A DNA stretch of 64,000 nt, taken from positions 32,094 to 96,093 of the forward strand of contig JADFAL010000008.1 of the NCBI GenBank assembly GCA_015665275.1, written 5' to 3'. The number at the start of each line of letters is the position of its first letter. The first letter of the stretch is position 1. Shown piece after piece: positions 1 to 9,498 of the stretch. The notes under the pieces were generated by a model that saw only the letters and a program-made list of their open reading frames with translations, made no database searches and was not told the origin of the DNA. The position numbers and the translations under genes were made by a program. This DNA is from Flavobacteriales bacterium (GTDB lineage Bacteria > Bacteroidota > Bacteroidia > Flavobacteriales_D > Crocinitomicaceae).

Positions 1-1
1 A

Positions 2-2080
2 TATTTTGGAGATCCAAGATTTGCGGGAATGCCGCACTTACGTGTCGTTATAGGAAATCGTGTATTGAAAGAAATGTACATTTTCATCGGGTTGCTCATT
101 CTAATGACTTCCGCGTTGATGTATTTCTTCTTCCGATCGATGCGCGTCGTTCTCATCTGTAACCTAGTTGTTGCAGTAGCGGTAATTTGGTCGATGGGGT
201 CCATTGGAGCCTTCAATTTCAAAATGACCATCATCATGGCGTTAATTCCTCCGCTGATGATCGTTATTGGAGTTCCCAACTGTATCTTCTTACTTACAAA
301 ATACCATCAGGAGGTTAAGCAACACGGAAACAAAGCCAAAGCGCTATCCCGAGTCATTAAGAAAATCGGAACGGCGACCTTCCTTACCAACCTTACCACA
401 TCACTCGGATTCCTCACATTCGTAACCACCAATTCTGATAAACTGGTACAATTCGGAATCACCGCATCGGTTAACATAATGATGGTGTTCATCCTATCCA
501 TCACTATTCTGCCGATCATTATCTCGCTTTTGAAAGCCCCGAAACCAAAGCACCTGAAACATTTGGAGCGTAAAATGGCGGTTGGGCTTCTGAATACATT
601 GGTGCACATTACGGTGAATCACAGACGTTGGGTATATATCACAACAATTGTCGTAGTTGGATTGAGCGTTGCCGGGTTGTTACAAATTAATACAACTGGA
701 AACCTTACAGGCGATCTTCCAGACGACGATCAGATCAAAGAGGACATGACCTTCATGGAGAATAAGTTCGGTGGAGCCATTCCGTTCGAAATTCTTATTG
801 ATTACAAGGAACCAAGTCGACTGAGTAAAAAGAGTACGCTCCTGAAAATTGAGAGTGCTCAGAACTTTCTTGCTGATGATACCTTATTTGCAAAATCACT
901 TTCATATGTTGATGCATTGAAAGCTGCGAATATGGCGTATTACGATAACGACTCTTCGCAATACCGATTGATCACTTCTAGAAGACATCTTGCACGAATT
1001 AACCGCTACATCGACAGTAGTTCTTACATCACCGATGCAGAAGGAGTAGGAGTTGCTATCAATGAATTAATTGATACTTCGTCGTATGTGGTGCGCATCA
1101 GAACGCAGATGAAAGATTTGGGATCTTATGAAGTTTCCGATCACATTGAAAAACTCGAAACGCATTTGGACACCATCTTGAATCCGAATCGAGATCACAT
1201 CGAAGCGTTTTACAAAGGCTATAAAAAAGGAAAGAGAAATTATTTGGATTCCATTTTAGGTAATTATTCTTCGATTGCCAATGCACTTTCCGCGAGCTAT
1301 ATTAAAAGCGATGATGATCAGTTGGCATACGATACGGAACCAATTGTCTACTTAAAAGCGAAAGCGAAAGACAAAAAATTCAAGAAGAACTTGAGAAAGG
1401 CAATTAACTTGGAATACTTTGACATTACAATCACAGGGACATCTCAGGTGGCAGCGGAAGGAACCAAATACATGGTGATCAACTTGTTTACCAGCCTGCT
1501 CTTCGCCATTATTGCCATTGCCATATTGATGGCCATCTTATTCCGAGCTTGGAGAATGGTATTGGTTTCTCTCGTTCCGAACTTCATTCCGCTTTTGTTC
1601 ACGGCAGGAATTATGGGCTGGTTTGGAATTCCATTGAAGCCATCAACACTCTTAGTCTTTAGTATCGCCTTCGGTATTTCCGTGGATGATACAATTCACT
1701 ATCTGGCTAAATACCGTCAGGAATTGAAAACAAAACATTGGGATTTGAAAGCATGTGCTGTGATGGCTATTCGCGAGGCAGGTCTGGGAATGTTCTACAC
1801 GTCCATCATTCTGTTCTGCGGCTTTATCATGTTCTCATTCTCTCAGTTTGGAGGAACACAAGCGCTTGGAATTTTGGTTTCATTGACATTATTGTTTGCA
1901 ATGATCACTAATCTTGTACTACTTCCGACCCTACTCCTTTCTTTGGAGAGACGGATTACTACGAAATCTTTCGAAGAGCCGTATTTTGATGCATATGCCG
2001 AAGAGAGCGATATCGATTGGGAACACCTTGATTTAGAGACTGAGGTGGACGACTCCAAAACACTTGAAGACGATAAATAG
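2..2080 (+). CDS. MMPL/RND-family exporter, 5'-truncated by window edge
   Basis: The reading frame is open from base 2, so the true start lies outside the window; the first internal ATG is at 29. The visible ~690 residues contain the second part of one transmembrane bundle (about residues 20-170 counted from that ATG), a soluble periplasmic domain (about 220-470), and a second five-to-six-helix bundle (about 480-645) with the family-typical GISVDDTIHY segment. This is the architecture of MMPL/HpnN-type RND permeases that export lipids or other hydrophobic compounds. The C-terminus is an acidic cytoplasmic tail. Its stop codon overlaps by one base the GTG start of the polyprenyl synthase, suggesting translational coupling. 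The substrate cannot be told from sequence. Confidence 0.9.
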   Translation, partial: YFGDPRFAGMPHLRVVIGNRVLKEMYIFIGLLILMTSALMYFFFRSMRVVLICNLVVAVAVIWSMGSIGAFNFKMTIIMALIPPLMIVIGVPNCIFLLTKYHQEVKQHGNKAKALSRVIKKIGTATFLTNLTTSLGFLTFVTTNSDKLVQFGITASVNIMMVFILSITILPIIISLLKAPKPKHLKHLERKMAVGLLNTLVHITVNHRRWVYITTIVVVGLSVAGLLQINTTGNLTGDLPDDDQIKEDMTFMENKFGGAIPFEILIDYKEPSRLSKKSTLLKIESAQNFLADDTLFAKSLSYVDALKAANMAYYDNDSSQYRLITSRRHLARINRYIDSSSYITDAEGVGVAINELIDTSSYVVRIRTQMKDLGSYEVSDHIEKLETHLDTILNPNRDHIEAFYKGYKKGKRNYLDSILGNYSSIANALSASYIKSDDDQLAYDTEPIVYLKAKAKDKKFKKNLRKAINLEYFDITITGTSQVAAEGTKYMVINLFTSLLFAIIAIAILMAILFRAWRMVLVSLVPNFIPLLFTAGIMGWFGIPLKPSTLLVFSIAFGISVDDTIHYLAKYRQELKTKHWDLKACAVMAIREAGLGMFYTSIILFCGFIMFSFSQFGGTQALGILVSLTLLFAMITNLVLLPTLLLSLERRITTKSFEEPYFDAYAEESDIDWEHLDLETEVDDSKTLEDDK

Positions 2081-3048
2081 TGGAAGCACTCAAAAATTAT
2101 ACGGCACTCATTGAAAAAGAGCTTGCCAAAGATCAGTTCCCGGAAAATCCAGCGGAACTTTACGATCCCCTGAGATATTTCTTAGCACTTGGTGGTAAAC
2201 GCATTCGTCCTGTACTAACACTTTTATCGGCCGAATTGTTTGGAAGCACCGCTGAAAAAGCACTTCCGCAGGCACTTGCTATTGAGATCTTTCACAACTT
2301 CACGTTGATTCACGACGACATCATGGACGAAGCGCCAACACGTCGTAAAATGCCAACGGTGCACGAAAAGTGGAATACGAATATTGCTATTCTTTCCGGA
2401 GATGTTTTGCTCATCAAGGCTTACCAATCATTGGCCCAGGTAGATGCAGATAAACTCCCGGAAGTCCTTGAAGTATTTAATACTACTTCAATTGAAGTTT
2501 GCGAAGGGCAGCAAATGGATATGAATTTCGAAGATCGTATGGATGTATCCATTAGCGAATACGTTGAAATGATTCGCTTAAAGACGTCCGTTTTGCTTGG
2601 TGGCGCGCTGGAAATAGGTGCTATTGTTGCCGGAGCGGGCAAAGAAGATCGAAAGCGCATCTATGATTTCGGTCAATACCTTGGAATCGCATTCCAAATT
2701 CAAGACGACATTCTTGACTTGTACGCTGACCCTGAGAAATTCGGAAAAATGGTTGGCGGTGATGTTGTAGCGAATAAGAAAACCTTGTTGTATTTAATGG
2801 CAGTTGGTACAGCCAATGCCGAGCAACATGAAATTCTTAAGCAACTTCAAAACGAAGAAAACATTCAGTTGAAAATATCACGCACACGTGAGTTGTTCGA
2901 TCATCTAGGAGCGAAAGAAAAGTGCCGAGAGGAAATGCTTTCATACCAAAACAAGGCCATGCAAGCACTCGATGGAATCAATGTTCCAGAAACGCAAAAA
3001 GCAGGATTGAAAGCCTTAGCAGATTTCCTTTTGACCCGAAATTGGTAG
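2080..3048 (+). CDS. Polyprenyl (isoprenyl) diphosphate synthase
   Basis: This 322-aa protein is a trans-prenyltransferase that condenses isopentenyl diphosphate with an allylic diphosphate in the cytoplasm. The first aspartate-rich motif DDIMD is at residues 79-83, followed by the RR pair; the second (DDILD) lies near 208, followed by the GGDVVANKKT segment. GGKRIRP near residue 38 is the IPP-binding motif. A phenylalanine five positions before the first DD suggests a shorter product (C15-C20) rather than a long quinone side chain, but this is inference. GTG is the only start that keeps the full N-terminus, and it overlaps the upstream stop codon by one base. Confidence 0.92.
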   Translation: MEALKNYTALIEKELAKDQFPENPAELYDPLRYFLALGGKRIRPVLTLLSAELFGSTAEKALPQALAIEIFHNFTLIHDDIMDEAPTRRKMPTVHEKWNTNIAILSGDVLLIKAYQSLAQVDADKLPEVLEVFNTTSIEVCEGQQMDMNFEDRMDVSISEYVEMIRLKTSVLLGGALEIGAIVAGAGKEDRKRIYDFGQYLGIAFQIQDDILDLYADPEKFGKMVGGDVVANKKTLLYLMAVGTANAEQHEILKQLQNEENIQLKISRTRELFDHLGAKEKCREEMLSYQNKAMQALDGINVPETQKAGLKALADFLLTRNW

Positions 3049-3113
3049 CGCCAAATCACTACGAATCAACTAATTCAGTTTCATTCTAAACGTGCAGCTT
3101 CTTATATTGGAGC

Positions 3114-3653
3114 ATGCCCTTCAATCGCTTGAACCATTCTATATTGGGAGAAATCCGTCCCAGATTTGCACTTAAAATTGCAGCAGATCCGGAAAAAGCC
3201 ATGGCGTGCTTGGAAGATGGTTTCAAGAAAGATCCTACAGTAGGTGGCGTATTCGCAAAAAATCATTTGTTTTTGAAAGTCCCGGAATCCGAACAGCACT
3301 ATTGGTCGCCTGAACTTTCAGTACGCATCGAAATTGAAGAGTTCACGGATTACACAACCGTATCATGCCTCGTAGGCCCCAGACAATCGGTTTGGGCACT
3401 TTGGGCCTTTATCTACACATCAATATTATTGGTGACACTATTTAGCGGATTCTATGGTTGGGCACAATACAATGTAGATGGATATTCGGCTTGGCTCTGG
3501 GTAATTCCTTTTGGAATAATCGGGCTCTCTACCGCCTTTATTACCTCTAAGGTTGGTCAGCACAAAGGAAGGAACCAAATGCTCCACTTGATTAGTTTTG
3601 TTTACCACGAATTATCAAAAATTGGCCCGGTTGACAGACTGGAACGTCAATAA
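3114..3653 (+). CDS. Conserved-looking membrane protein of unknown function
   Basis: This 179-aa protein has a soluble N-terminal ~95 residues with no recognised motif, then two hydrophobic helices (about 98-122 and 128-147) joined by a short Trp/Tyr-rich loop, and a basic C-terminal tail. A TATATTGG sequence lies just upstream and resembles the Bacteroidetes -7 element TAnnTTTG, so the gene probably has its own promoter with a very short leader. No function is assigned. It sits between the prenyl synthase gene and the ECF sigma gene on the same strand but 65 bases from the former, so operon membership is uncertain. Confidence 0.8.
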   Translation: MPFNRLNHSILGEIRPRFALKIAADPEKAMACLEDGFKKDPTVGGVFAKNHLFLKVPESEQHYWSPELSVRIEIEEFTDYTTVSCLVGPRQSVWALWAFIYTSILLVTLFSGFYGWAQYNVDGYSAWLWVIPFGIIGLSTAFITSKVGQHKGRNQMLHLISFVYHELSKIGPVDRLERQ

Positions 3654-3685
3654 TTTCGTTTACTTCGTAACGCTCAACACGCTAA

Positions 3686-4270
3686 ATGCACCTAGACGAT
3701 CAATCCATTCTTGAGGCGATTTCTCGCAACACAGACCGTGGTTACCACCATTTGGTGGATGCTTATGCAGATCGTGTATTTAGTACATGCCTGAACCTTA
3801 CTCGGAATCAAGAGGATGCCGAAGACGTTACCCAAGAAGTATTTACTACGATTTATCTCTCTTTGGACAATTTCGAGGGCAATTCGAAACTATCGACTTG
3901 GATCTACTCTATCGCTACGAACAAGTGCAAGGAGTTCCTGAGAAGAAAAACGCGCAAGAAAAGATCGGGCTACCATACTGAATTAGAGCAAGAAGATTCA
4001 CATTTCGTGCCCTTGCAGATTATCGACTTTCAGCATCCTGGAGTTGTCATGGAGGACAAAGAGCGTGCAAAAGTATTGTTTAGCGCCATTGAGCAATTGG
4101 CAGAAAATCAATCCCTCGCTTATACCCTTCACAAGATAGAAGGAAGAAGTTATCAGGAAGTTGCAGAAATGATGGAGGTTTCTGTGTCTTCTGTGGAGTC
4201 CTTATTGTTTCGGGCGAAGAAGCGATTGCAACAACTATTGGAAAATTATTACCGAGAAAATTTAGAATGA
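3686..4270 (+). CDS. ECF (sigma-70 family) RNA polymerase sigma factor
   Basis: The 194-aa protein has the two-domain ECF layout. Region 2 (about residues 20-90) includes the stretch with NQEDAEDVTQEVF and the WIYSIATNKCKEFLRRK segment that contacts the -10 element. Region 4 (about 130-185) is a helix-turn-helix with the typical SYQEVAEMMEVSVSSVESLLFRAKKRL layout. Such factors direct transcription of stress or envelope regulons and are usually held by an anti-sigma factor. The next two genes are on the same strand 41 bases downstream and encode a single-pass membrane protein and a Spy/CpxP-like protein, which fits an envelope-stress circuit. Confidence 0.93.
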   Translation: MHLDDQSILEAISRNTDRGYHHLVDAYADRVFSTCLNLTRNQEDAEDVTQEVFTTIYLSLDNFEGNSKLSTWIYSIATNKCKEFLRRKTRKKRSGYHTELEQEDSHFVPLQIIDFQHPGVVMEDKERAKVLFSAIEQLAENQSLAYTLHKIEGRSYQEVAEMMEVSVSSVESLLFRAKKRLQQLLENYYRENLE

Positions 4271-4311
4271 CCGCAAGTTTCATTCGAATATGACATCTAA
4301 TATTAATAACA

Positions 4312-4587
4312 ATGACACCAAACGAACGCGAAATAGAGAGAACAATAAACGCAGGAGATCGCATCTCAAGCGTGCCAGCATCCGACGCACTGATGCAGCG
4401 CTTGAAACAAATTCCGGAATCTGTCCGTGAGGGGTATGCGAAAATTCCAAAGAAAGTAGTCTGGGCAGTTGCAGCGAGTATCGCTATTTTAATTGTCTTG
4501 AACGTACTTTCCGCAAGGGATTATGCGGAGGAAAACGAATCAACTCAAGAGAGCAGTTCGTATTTCGACCACCTAAAGACCTTGTAA
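4312..4587 (+). CDS. Small single-pass membrane protein, candidate anti-sigma partner
   Basis: This 91-aa protein has a charged N-terminal ~45 residues, one transmembrane helix (about residues 49-65) and a short Ser/Glu-rich tail. It follows the ECF sigma gene directly and is one base upstream of the Spy-like gene. The size, topology and position are those of a minimal anti-sigma or sigma-regulating membrane protein, but no zinc-binding HxxxCxxC motif is present. The role is therefore inferred from context only. Confidence 0.75.
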   Translation: MTPNEREIERTINAGDRISSVPASDALMQRLKQIPESVREGYAKIPKKVVWAVAASIAILIVLNVLSARDYAEENESTQESSSYFDHLKTL

Positions 4588-4588
4588 G

Positions 4589-5035
4589 ATGAAATCAATC
4601 AAATTCTATAAGATTCTTAGCATCACCTTGTTGATTCTAAACCTTGTAACGCTGTCGATCTTTTTCATTATTGGTCCTCCGGGGCCACCGAGGCCAGGGG
4701 AAGCATACCTTGCTGAAGAAATTGGGATGACCGGATCGACAAAAAAGACCGTTGACGCATTGGAAATAAAGCACCACAAGGACAAACGAGCATTAAAAAG
4801 AAAGAATTTCGAATTGCAGAAGAAGTTGTACAATTCTTTAACGGATGAAGAGCAATCTGCTGAAATCATGCTACAAATTCATGAAAACCGAATGAAAACG
4901 GAACGTATGACTTTTGAATTCTTTCGTGAAGTGGCATCGTATTGCAACAAGAAACAACGCAAAAAACTAGATGAATCAATTGATCATGGCCTGCGCAGAA
5001 TTACAGGTAACGGAGGACCACCACCAAAAAGGTAG
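4589..5035 (+). CDS. Spy/CpxP-like (heavy-metal-resistance type) envelope protein
   Basis: The 148-aa protein starts with a hydrophobic segment (residues 8-28) that serves as a signal anchor, followed by a Pro/Gly-rich linker (PPGPPRPG) and a long charged helical region (about 55-135) of the kind seen in Spy/CpxP/ZraP periplasmic chaperones or metal sensors. The C-terminus is GGPPPKR. Position behind an ECF sigma factor and a small membrane protein supports a role as envelope-stress sensor or target of that sigma factor. A strong terminator follows at 5111-5142. Confidence 0.8.
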   Translation: MKSIKFYKILSITLLILNLVTLSIFFIIGPPGPPRPGEAYLAEEIGMTGSTKKTVDALEIKHHKDKRALKRKNFELQKKLYNSLTDEEQSAEIMLQIHENRMKTERMTFEFFREVASYCNKKQRKKLDESIDHGLRRITGNGGPPPKR

Positions 5036-5110
5036 ATCATTTTCATGACAGCATTACACGAAACAAACATACAAGTACAGTAAGAGTTATTAGATTCACG
5101 TGTAATATGA

Positions 5111-5142
5111 ATCCCGACTTCAATTGAAGTCGGGATTTTTAT
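5111..5142 (+). terminator. Rho-independent terminator of the ECF sigma operon
   Basis: A perfect 26-base palindrome spans 5111-5136 (ATCCCGACTTCAA and its complement) and is followed directly by a T tract. It closes the 3686-5035 operon. Confidence 0.93.
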
Positions 5143-5222
5143 TTTCATTACCTAAAATTGTGCAGAACAATTAGGCGCGTCAGTATAAATGATCTAATTT
5201 GCAGCCTTAATTACGAATAGTT

Positions 5223-7010
5223 ATGAGACGATTGATGAACCGAAAAGCTACGGTTATTGCGGGAATGTTTTTAAGCCTTGGATTGTTATCTGCTGGCTAT
5301 GCATCTACCAAATTAGAAGGCATGAAAGCTGTAAATACTCCACCAAGATCTGGTGGTCTAGCAGCAGTAGCTATTCAAGATAGAACAGGCAGTCCGATTT
5401 CCAGTGGTTTGTGTTCAGCTTGCCATGCGGGCGGAAGTTTTGGAACAACCTTTCAAATTACCGTTCGAGATCTTGGAAATAACATTGTCACTTCCTACAT
5501 CCCAGGTGCACAGTACACTGTAGAATACATTGTTGCAGGAACAACCGGAACCCCAAGTGGATTTGGGATGCAATCTGCAATACTCGATGCATCCAACAGT
5601 AATGCAGGGAGTTTTGGTTCTGTAAGTACTACTAGCACGCAAGTTTCAACTATTGGAGGCATTCAATTTGTAGAGCAACAAGGCGCCAGCTCCTCCGGCC
5701 TTTTCATCGTTGATTGGACCGCTCCTTCCTCGGGTACGGGTAGCGTTACTGTATACGGAAACGGTATTGCGATTAATGGCAATGGGGGAACAAGTGGCGA
5801 TGCGGGATCACCAGCGGTCAATCTAAGTTTGACTGAAGATGTGCCCACTGCGATCAATTTTCCAGGGAATCCATATTGTTCTGACGCAACAAATCCAACG
5901 CCCTCGGTAGTAGGAGAGCAAGGAGGAACTTTTAGTGCTCCTCTTGGCTTAGACATCAATACTGCATCAGGTTTGGTCAATATCGCAGGGTCAACTCCGG
6001 GAACATATACCGTAACGTATTCCGGTGCTACAGAAACCGCGACATTTGATGTTACCATCAATGAAACATACAACACAACTGATGCCGTTTCTATTTGCCC
6101 CAATGAGAGCTATCAATTCGGTAGTCAAACGTTGACGGCATCCAACGTAGGATTGAATACACAAGTATTCCAAGCTTCGAATGGTTGTGATTCAACGGTA
6201 GATCTTACACTTTCTGTTTTGCCCTCACCGGTTACTCAGCTTTCTCAGTCTATTTGTTCCAACGAGACAATTCAATTCAACGGTCAAACACTGGACGCCT
6301 CGAATGCCGGTTTGAATACTTTCACAACTTCAGGTTCTAACGGTTGCGATTCCACATTAGAGTTGACTTTAAACGTTTTGTCTTTAGATACGGTTCAGGT
6401 TTCCGAAACCATTTGTCAGGGTGCAACATTCGATTTCAATGGACAAATTTTAGACGAATCCAATGTGGGATTGAATACAGCGACACTTTCCAATGTGAAC
6501 GGTTGCGATTCTATCGTGGAACTAACGTTAAGTGTCACACAAATAGACACAACTATAACTCCGAATCTTTTCTCACTAATATCGAACGAAACCAGTGCCA
6601 ATGCCAGCTTCGTATGGCTTGACTGCGAAGACAACCTAGCTATTGTTCCAAACGAAAACACTGAAACATTAAACGTTGTCGATTTCGGATCGTGGGCAGC
6701 AGTGATCACTTTAGATGGATGTGTAGACACTACGGAATGTGAAATGCCATTCTATATGGGCATCGACGAGAACAATACTTCTGCGATACAAGTATATCCT
6801 AGCCCCGCCGAAAATACTCTTTACGTGAAAAACCTATCGGATTTGACCGAAGTGGACTTCCTTCAGATTGTAAATCTCTCTGGACAACAAGTATGGTCAA
6901 ACACATCACTAACAGACGAAATAAACGTTAGTGCTCTTCCACCAGGGACCTACTTCCTGAAGGTAAGACATGCTAAAGGTGAAGACATTGTTCGTTTCAT
7001 AAAGCGATAA
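5223..7010 (+). CDS. Secreted T9SS cargo with CxxCH domain and repeats
   Basis: This 595-aa protein has an N-terminal signal segment (residues 10-27). Residues 55-205 form a reeler-like or 'choice-of-anchor V' type domain containing CSACH (residues 64-68), a sequence that fits the c-type haem-binding CxxCH pattern. Three imperfect ~50-residue repeats follow (about 286-440), each with an SICxNE-type start and a GCDS centre. The last ~75 residues carry the T9SS sorting signature (VYPSPAENTLYV, then GTYFLKV, ending RFIKR). It is therefore expected to be exported by the Por system to the cell surface or medium. The ligand is unknown. Confidence 0.88.
   Translation: MRRLMNRKATVIAGMFLSLGLLSAGYASTKLEGMKAVNTPPRSGGLAAVAIQDRTGSPISSGLCSACHAGGSFGTTFQITVRDLGNNIVTSYIPGAQYTVEYIVAGTTGTPSGFGMQSAILDASNSNAGSFGSVSTTSTQVSTIGGIQFVEQQGASSSGLFIVDWTAPSSGTGSVTVYGNGIAINGNGGTSGDAGSPAVNLSLTEDVPTAINFPGNPYCSDATNPTPSVVGEQGGTFSAPLGLDINTASGLVNIAGSTPGTYTVTYSGATETATFDVTINETYNTTDAVSICPNESYQFGSQTLTASNVGLNTQVFQASNGCDSTVDLTLSVLPSPVTQLSQSICSNETIQFNGQTLDASNAGLNTFTTSGSNGCDSTLELTLNVLSLDTVQVSETICQGATFDFNGQILDESNVGLNTATLSNVNGCDSIVELTLSVTQIDTTITPNLFSLISNETSANASFVWLDCEDNLAIVPNENTETLNVVDFGSWAAVITLDGCVDTTECEMPFYMGIDENNTSAIQVYPSPAENTLYVKNLSDLTEVDFLQIVNLSGQQVWSNTSLTDEINVSALPPGTYFLKVRHAKGEDIVRFIKR
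6078..6542 (+). repeat. Three tandem ~150-bp coding repeats
   Basis: Within the T9SS cargo gene, three consecutive ~50-codon units share the pattern SIC-x-N/G-E/A ... F-x-GQ-x-L-x-x-SN-x-GLNT ... NGCDS-x-V/L-x-LTL. Each has two conserved cysteines. They are diverged enough to be old duplications. Confidence 0.85.
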
Positions 7011-7042
7011 TATCGAGTTAAAAAGCAAACCGAATTTAGAAT

Positions 7043-7082
7043 AAGAAAGGGCGTTAAGATTTGTCGAAATGTCCTTTCTTTT
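7043..7082. terminator. Bidirectional terminator between convergent genes
   Basis: AAGAAAGG at 7043-7050 pairs with CCTTTCTT at 7073-7080 across a 22-base loop, with extra T residues after the plus-strand arm. It lies between the convergent T9SS gene and the serine-hydrolase gene and could serve both. Confidence 0.6.
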
Positions 7083-8628
7083 AATCAACTCGCTTCAAAT
7101 CCAAATCATGGAAATCAAAGCTGAAATCAATGTTGGGTGAAATACCTTTCATTTTGATTGCGATAGCCTTCCCATTTTCATCTAGCGTAAAGGAGGCAAA
7201 GGCATCACAATTCATTTCGCGATAATCCCATTTAATGGCGAAGGTATTTGCTTGATAGAAGAACATTTCGCCTGTGAGTCTTGGAGATCTTTTAGAAGAA
7301 AACAAAAGTTTACCATCCTTCTCTTCGATGATACAATCTCCAAACCAATCATCGCGGTAGGTTCCTGTATAATCATCTAGTTTCAAATGATCAGTTTTGG
7401 CATTTTCACATGTTTTCCAAACGGCATCTACTACTCCATTTGCTTCTCCTGTTGACCGTATCAAATACCCGGAAATACGCCCCATCCAATCAGCATCCGG
7501 AGCGCCCAGATAAGCATCCATAATTTCATTCATCACAGAAATAAAAGCGTAGCTGCCAGGAGAAGTGTTGGTGAGAACAACAATTCCTGCATTCAACTCT
7601 GGAATTAAAACCGTATGCGATAGCATGCCCGGCATTCCTCCCGTATGACTCACAATTGAATAACCGTTTTTATCTTCCAAGTCCCATCCCAATCCATATG
7701 CGTTGTAGTGCGTATTGTAAGGACCTTGTCCGACCGCAGAAGACCAAATCATCGTTTGCATTTCCCACATTTTGGCGTGTGTATTGGACTGCAATAAAGT
7801 ATCTCCATCGAACACTCCTCCATTCAGTTGGGTAATCATCCAATTGGATAAATCCTCTGCACTTGCATAAATTCCACCAGCTGCTCCGAAAACCTTGTTT
7901 GGGTCTAAATATTCGTTGATTTGTTCCAACTCACCATTTTCAGTAGAATGCGGCATCGCAATATTCTTTGTTGATTTTAAATTTTCACGATACGCCGCAG
8001 ATCGTTTCATACCGATGCGTTCCATGATTTCGTCCTCCACAAATTGATCCCAAGGCTTACCGCTTACGCGGTTAATTACTTCACCCGCAACGATGTACAA
8101 AAGGTTGTCATAATCGTATTTCGTTCTGAATTCAGATACAGGTTCTTGATGTTGAAAGCTACTGAGGATATCATCAATGGTAAAATCCGATCCATCGGGA
8201 ATAAACATTAAATCTCCAGCACCCAATCCCAAACCGCTTCGGTGTGTCACCAAATCTACAATGGTGAAGTGCTCCGTTACGTATGAATCGTACATTCGGA
8301 ACTCAGGTATGATGTCCACGACTTTATCGCTCCAGCGCAACTTTCCCTGATCCACTAACATCCCCAACGACGCTGTGGTAAAGGCTTTACTGTTTGAGGC
8401 GATACTAAAAAGTGTATTCTTATCCACCTTTGTTCCAGCATCCAATGACGCGATTCCATATCCTTTTGAGTGAATGACTTTACCATCCTGAACAACGGCC
8501 ACAGCGACACCGGCCTGCTCGACAGATTTCAAAGAAGCGTTTACTACACTGTCAATATATTCCGGAGTTACTTGACCAAAAGAAACTGATAGACAAAATG
8601 TTAAAAGAAAGGCTGCAACTATTTTCAT
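7081..8628 (-). CDS. Secreted serine hydrolase, beta-lactamase/class C-like
   Basis: The 515-aa protein begins with a clear signal peptide (start at 8628; an upstream in-frame ATG at 8655 would add nine residues before it and is less likely). The penicillin-binding fold is shown by SNSK at residues 78-81 (nucleophile Ser and general-base Lys), a YDN motif about 100 residues later, and HTGGMPG as the third motif. This family includes esterases, D-aminopeptidases and class C beta-lactamases, so the substrate is open. A ~110-residue C-terminal beta-rich domain (DUF3471-like) follows the catalytic domain. The protein should be periplasmic. Confidence 0.9.
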   Translation of the reverse strand: MKIVAAFLLTFCLSVSFGQVTPEYIDSVVNASLKSVEQAGVAVAVVQDGKVIHSKGYGIASLDAGTKVDKNTLFSIASNSKAFTTASLGMLVDQGKLRWSDKVVDIIPEFRMYDSYVTEHFTIVDLVTHRSGLGLGAGDLMFIPDGSDFTIDDILSSFQHQEPVSEFRTKYDYDNLLYIVAGEVINRVSGKPWDQFVEDEIMERIGMKRSAAYRENLKSTKNIAMPHSTENGELEQINEYLDPNKVFGAAGGIYASAEDLSNWMITQLNGGVFDGDTLLQSNTHAKMWEMQTMIWSSAVGQGPYNTHYNAYGLGWDLEDKNGYSIVSHTGGMPGMLSHTVLIPELNAGIVVLTNTSPGSYAFISVMNEIMDAYLGAPDADWMGRISGYLIRSTGEANGVVDAVWKTCENAKTDHLKLDDYTGTYRDDWFGDCIIEEKDGKLLFSSKRSPRLTGEMFFYQANTFAIKWDYREMNCDAFASFTLDENGKAIAIKMKGISPNIDFSFDFHDLDLKRVD

Positions 8629-8716
8629 GGATGATGAATTTACACGAAAGTACAAATCAAATTGAACGTTACCATTTTTAAATTGTACATTATATCAGCA
8701 AACAACACGCTACATC

Positions 8717-9454
8717 ATGTCAAAAAAACATCAAATCTCAATCCCCGATCCGTGTCAGGAAGATTGGAACGAAATGCAAGCCACTGGCCTTGGTCGTTAT
8801 TGTAACAGCTGTGAACAAAATATTCAGGATTATAGCAAATTGAGCGATAATGAACTCGTTCAATTATTAATGTCCGACAAACCGCATTGCGGAAATTTCG
8901 ATGAAGCCCAATTGGGCCGCGTTTTGCAAATGGATCGTCGAAACTTGCTTCCAACAATGAACTTGAGAGCCGTTGCGCTGGGATTTGGAATTCTTGTAAC
9001 CACAACTTCTTTTGCTTCGAACAAACCGGTAAAAACCAATTCCTTCGACTTGATCGAGGTAGCAAGAGGCACCACTTTATTTACGTATGAGGATCAAAGC
9101 TCTGACGTAGATGAATTGTGTCATTTCATTGTGATGGACACCGAGAGCAATTATTTGTCCGGAGCAAAATTAGAATTACTGGACGACAAAGGACATGTAG
9201 TAGAGGTGATTACAACGGATAAAAACGGAATGGCGAGTTACAATCGTAAAATGATCAATGAAATGCGCATTCGTGAGATTCGGGTAATTCCAAATTCAAC
9301 AAAGTACGAACGTGTTACCATTGCATTTGAAGGAGCGGAAAGAACGGATCATCAAGTAATCCAAGTAGAAGCGAAAGCGCCCAAACCAGCGAAAACGCCT
9401 AAATACAACCGACGACATATGCGTGGAGTAGTAGCCTACGGAAATAAATACTAA
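8717..9454 (+). CDS. Cys-rich N-terminal, carboxypeptidase-regulatory-like membrane protein
   Basis: This 245-aa protein has an N-terminal cytoplasmic segment with cysteines at 13, 29, 32 and 58 (PxPCxxxW, CNSC, HCG), which looks like a small metal-binding module. A hydrophobic segment follows at about 82-100, then an extracytoplasmic domain of beta type (about 105-230) resembling carboxypeptidase-like regulatory domains. The C-terminus is basic. Proteins with this layout occur as paralogues in Bacteroidetes; their function is not known to me. A decayed paralogue lies at 10220-10751. It is divergent from the serine-hydrolase gene. Confidence 0.8.
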   Translation: MSKKHQISIPDPCQEDWNEMQATGLGRYCNSCEQNIQDYSKLSDNELVQLLMSDKPHCGNFDEAQLGRVLQMDRRNLLPTMNLRAVALGFGILVTTTSFASNKPVKTNSFDLIEVARGTTLFTYEDQSSDVDELCHFIVMDTESNYLSGAKLELLDDKGHVVEVITTDKNGMASYNRKMINEMRIREIRVIPNSTKYERVTIAFEGAERTDHQVIQVEAKAPKPAKTPKYNRRHMRGVVAYGNKY

Positions 9455-9498
9455 CGATATATTGATCCATAGACTGGAGTCACTATTCTATCAGAGCT

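Noticed and set aside
5663-6103. A 146-codon minus-strand frame opposite the T9SS cargo gene
   Set aside because: No homology or promoter; sense-strand signal peptide, repeats and sorting domain show that the plus strand is the real gene.
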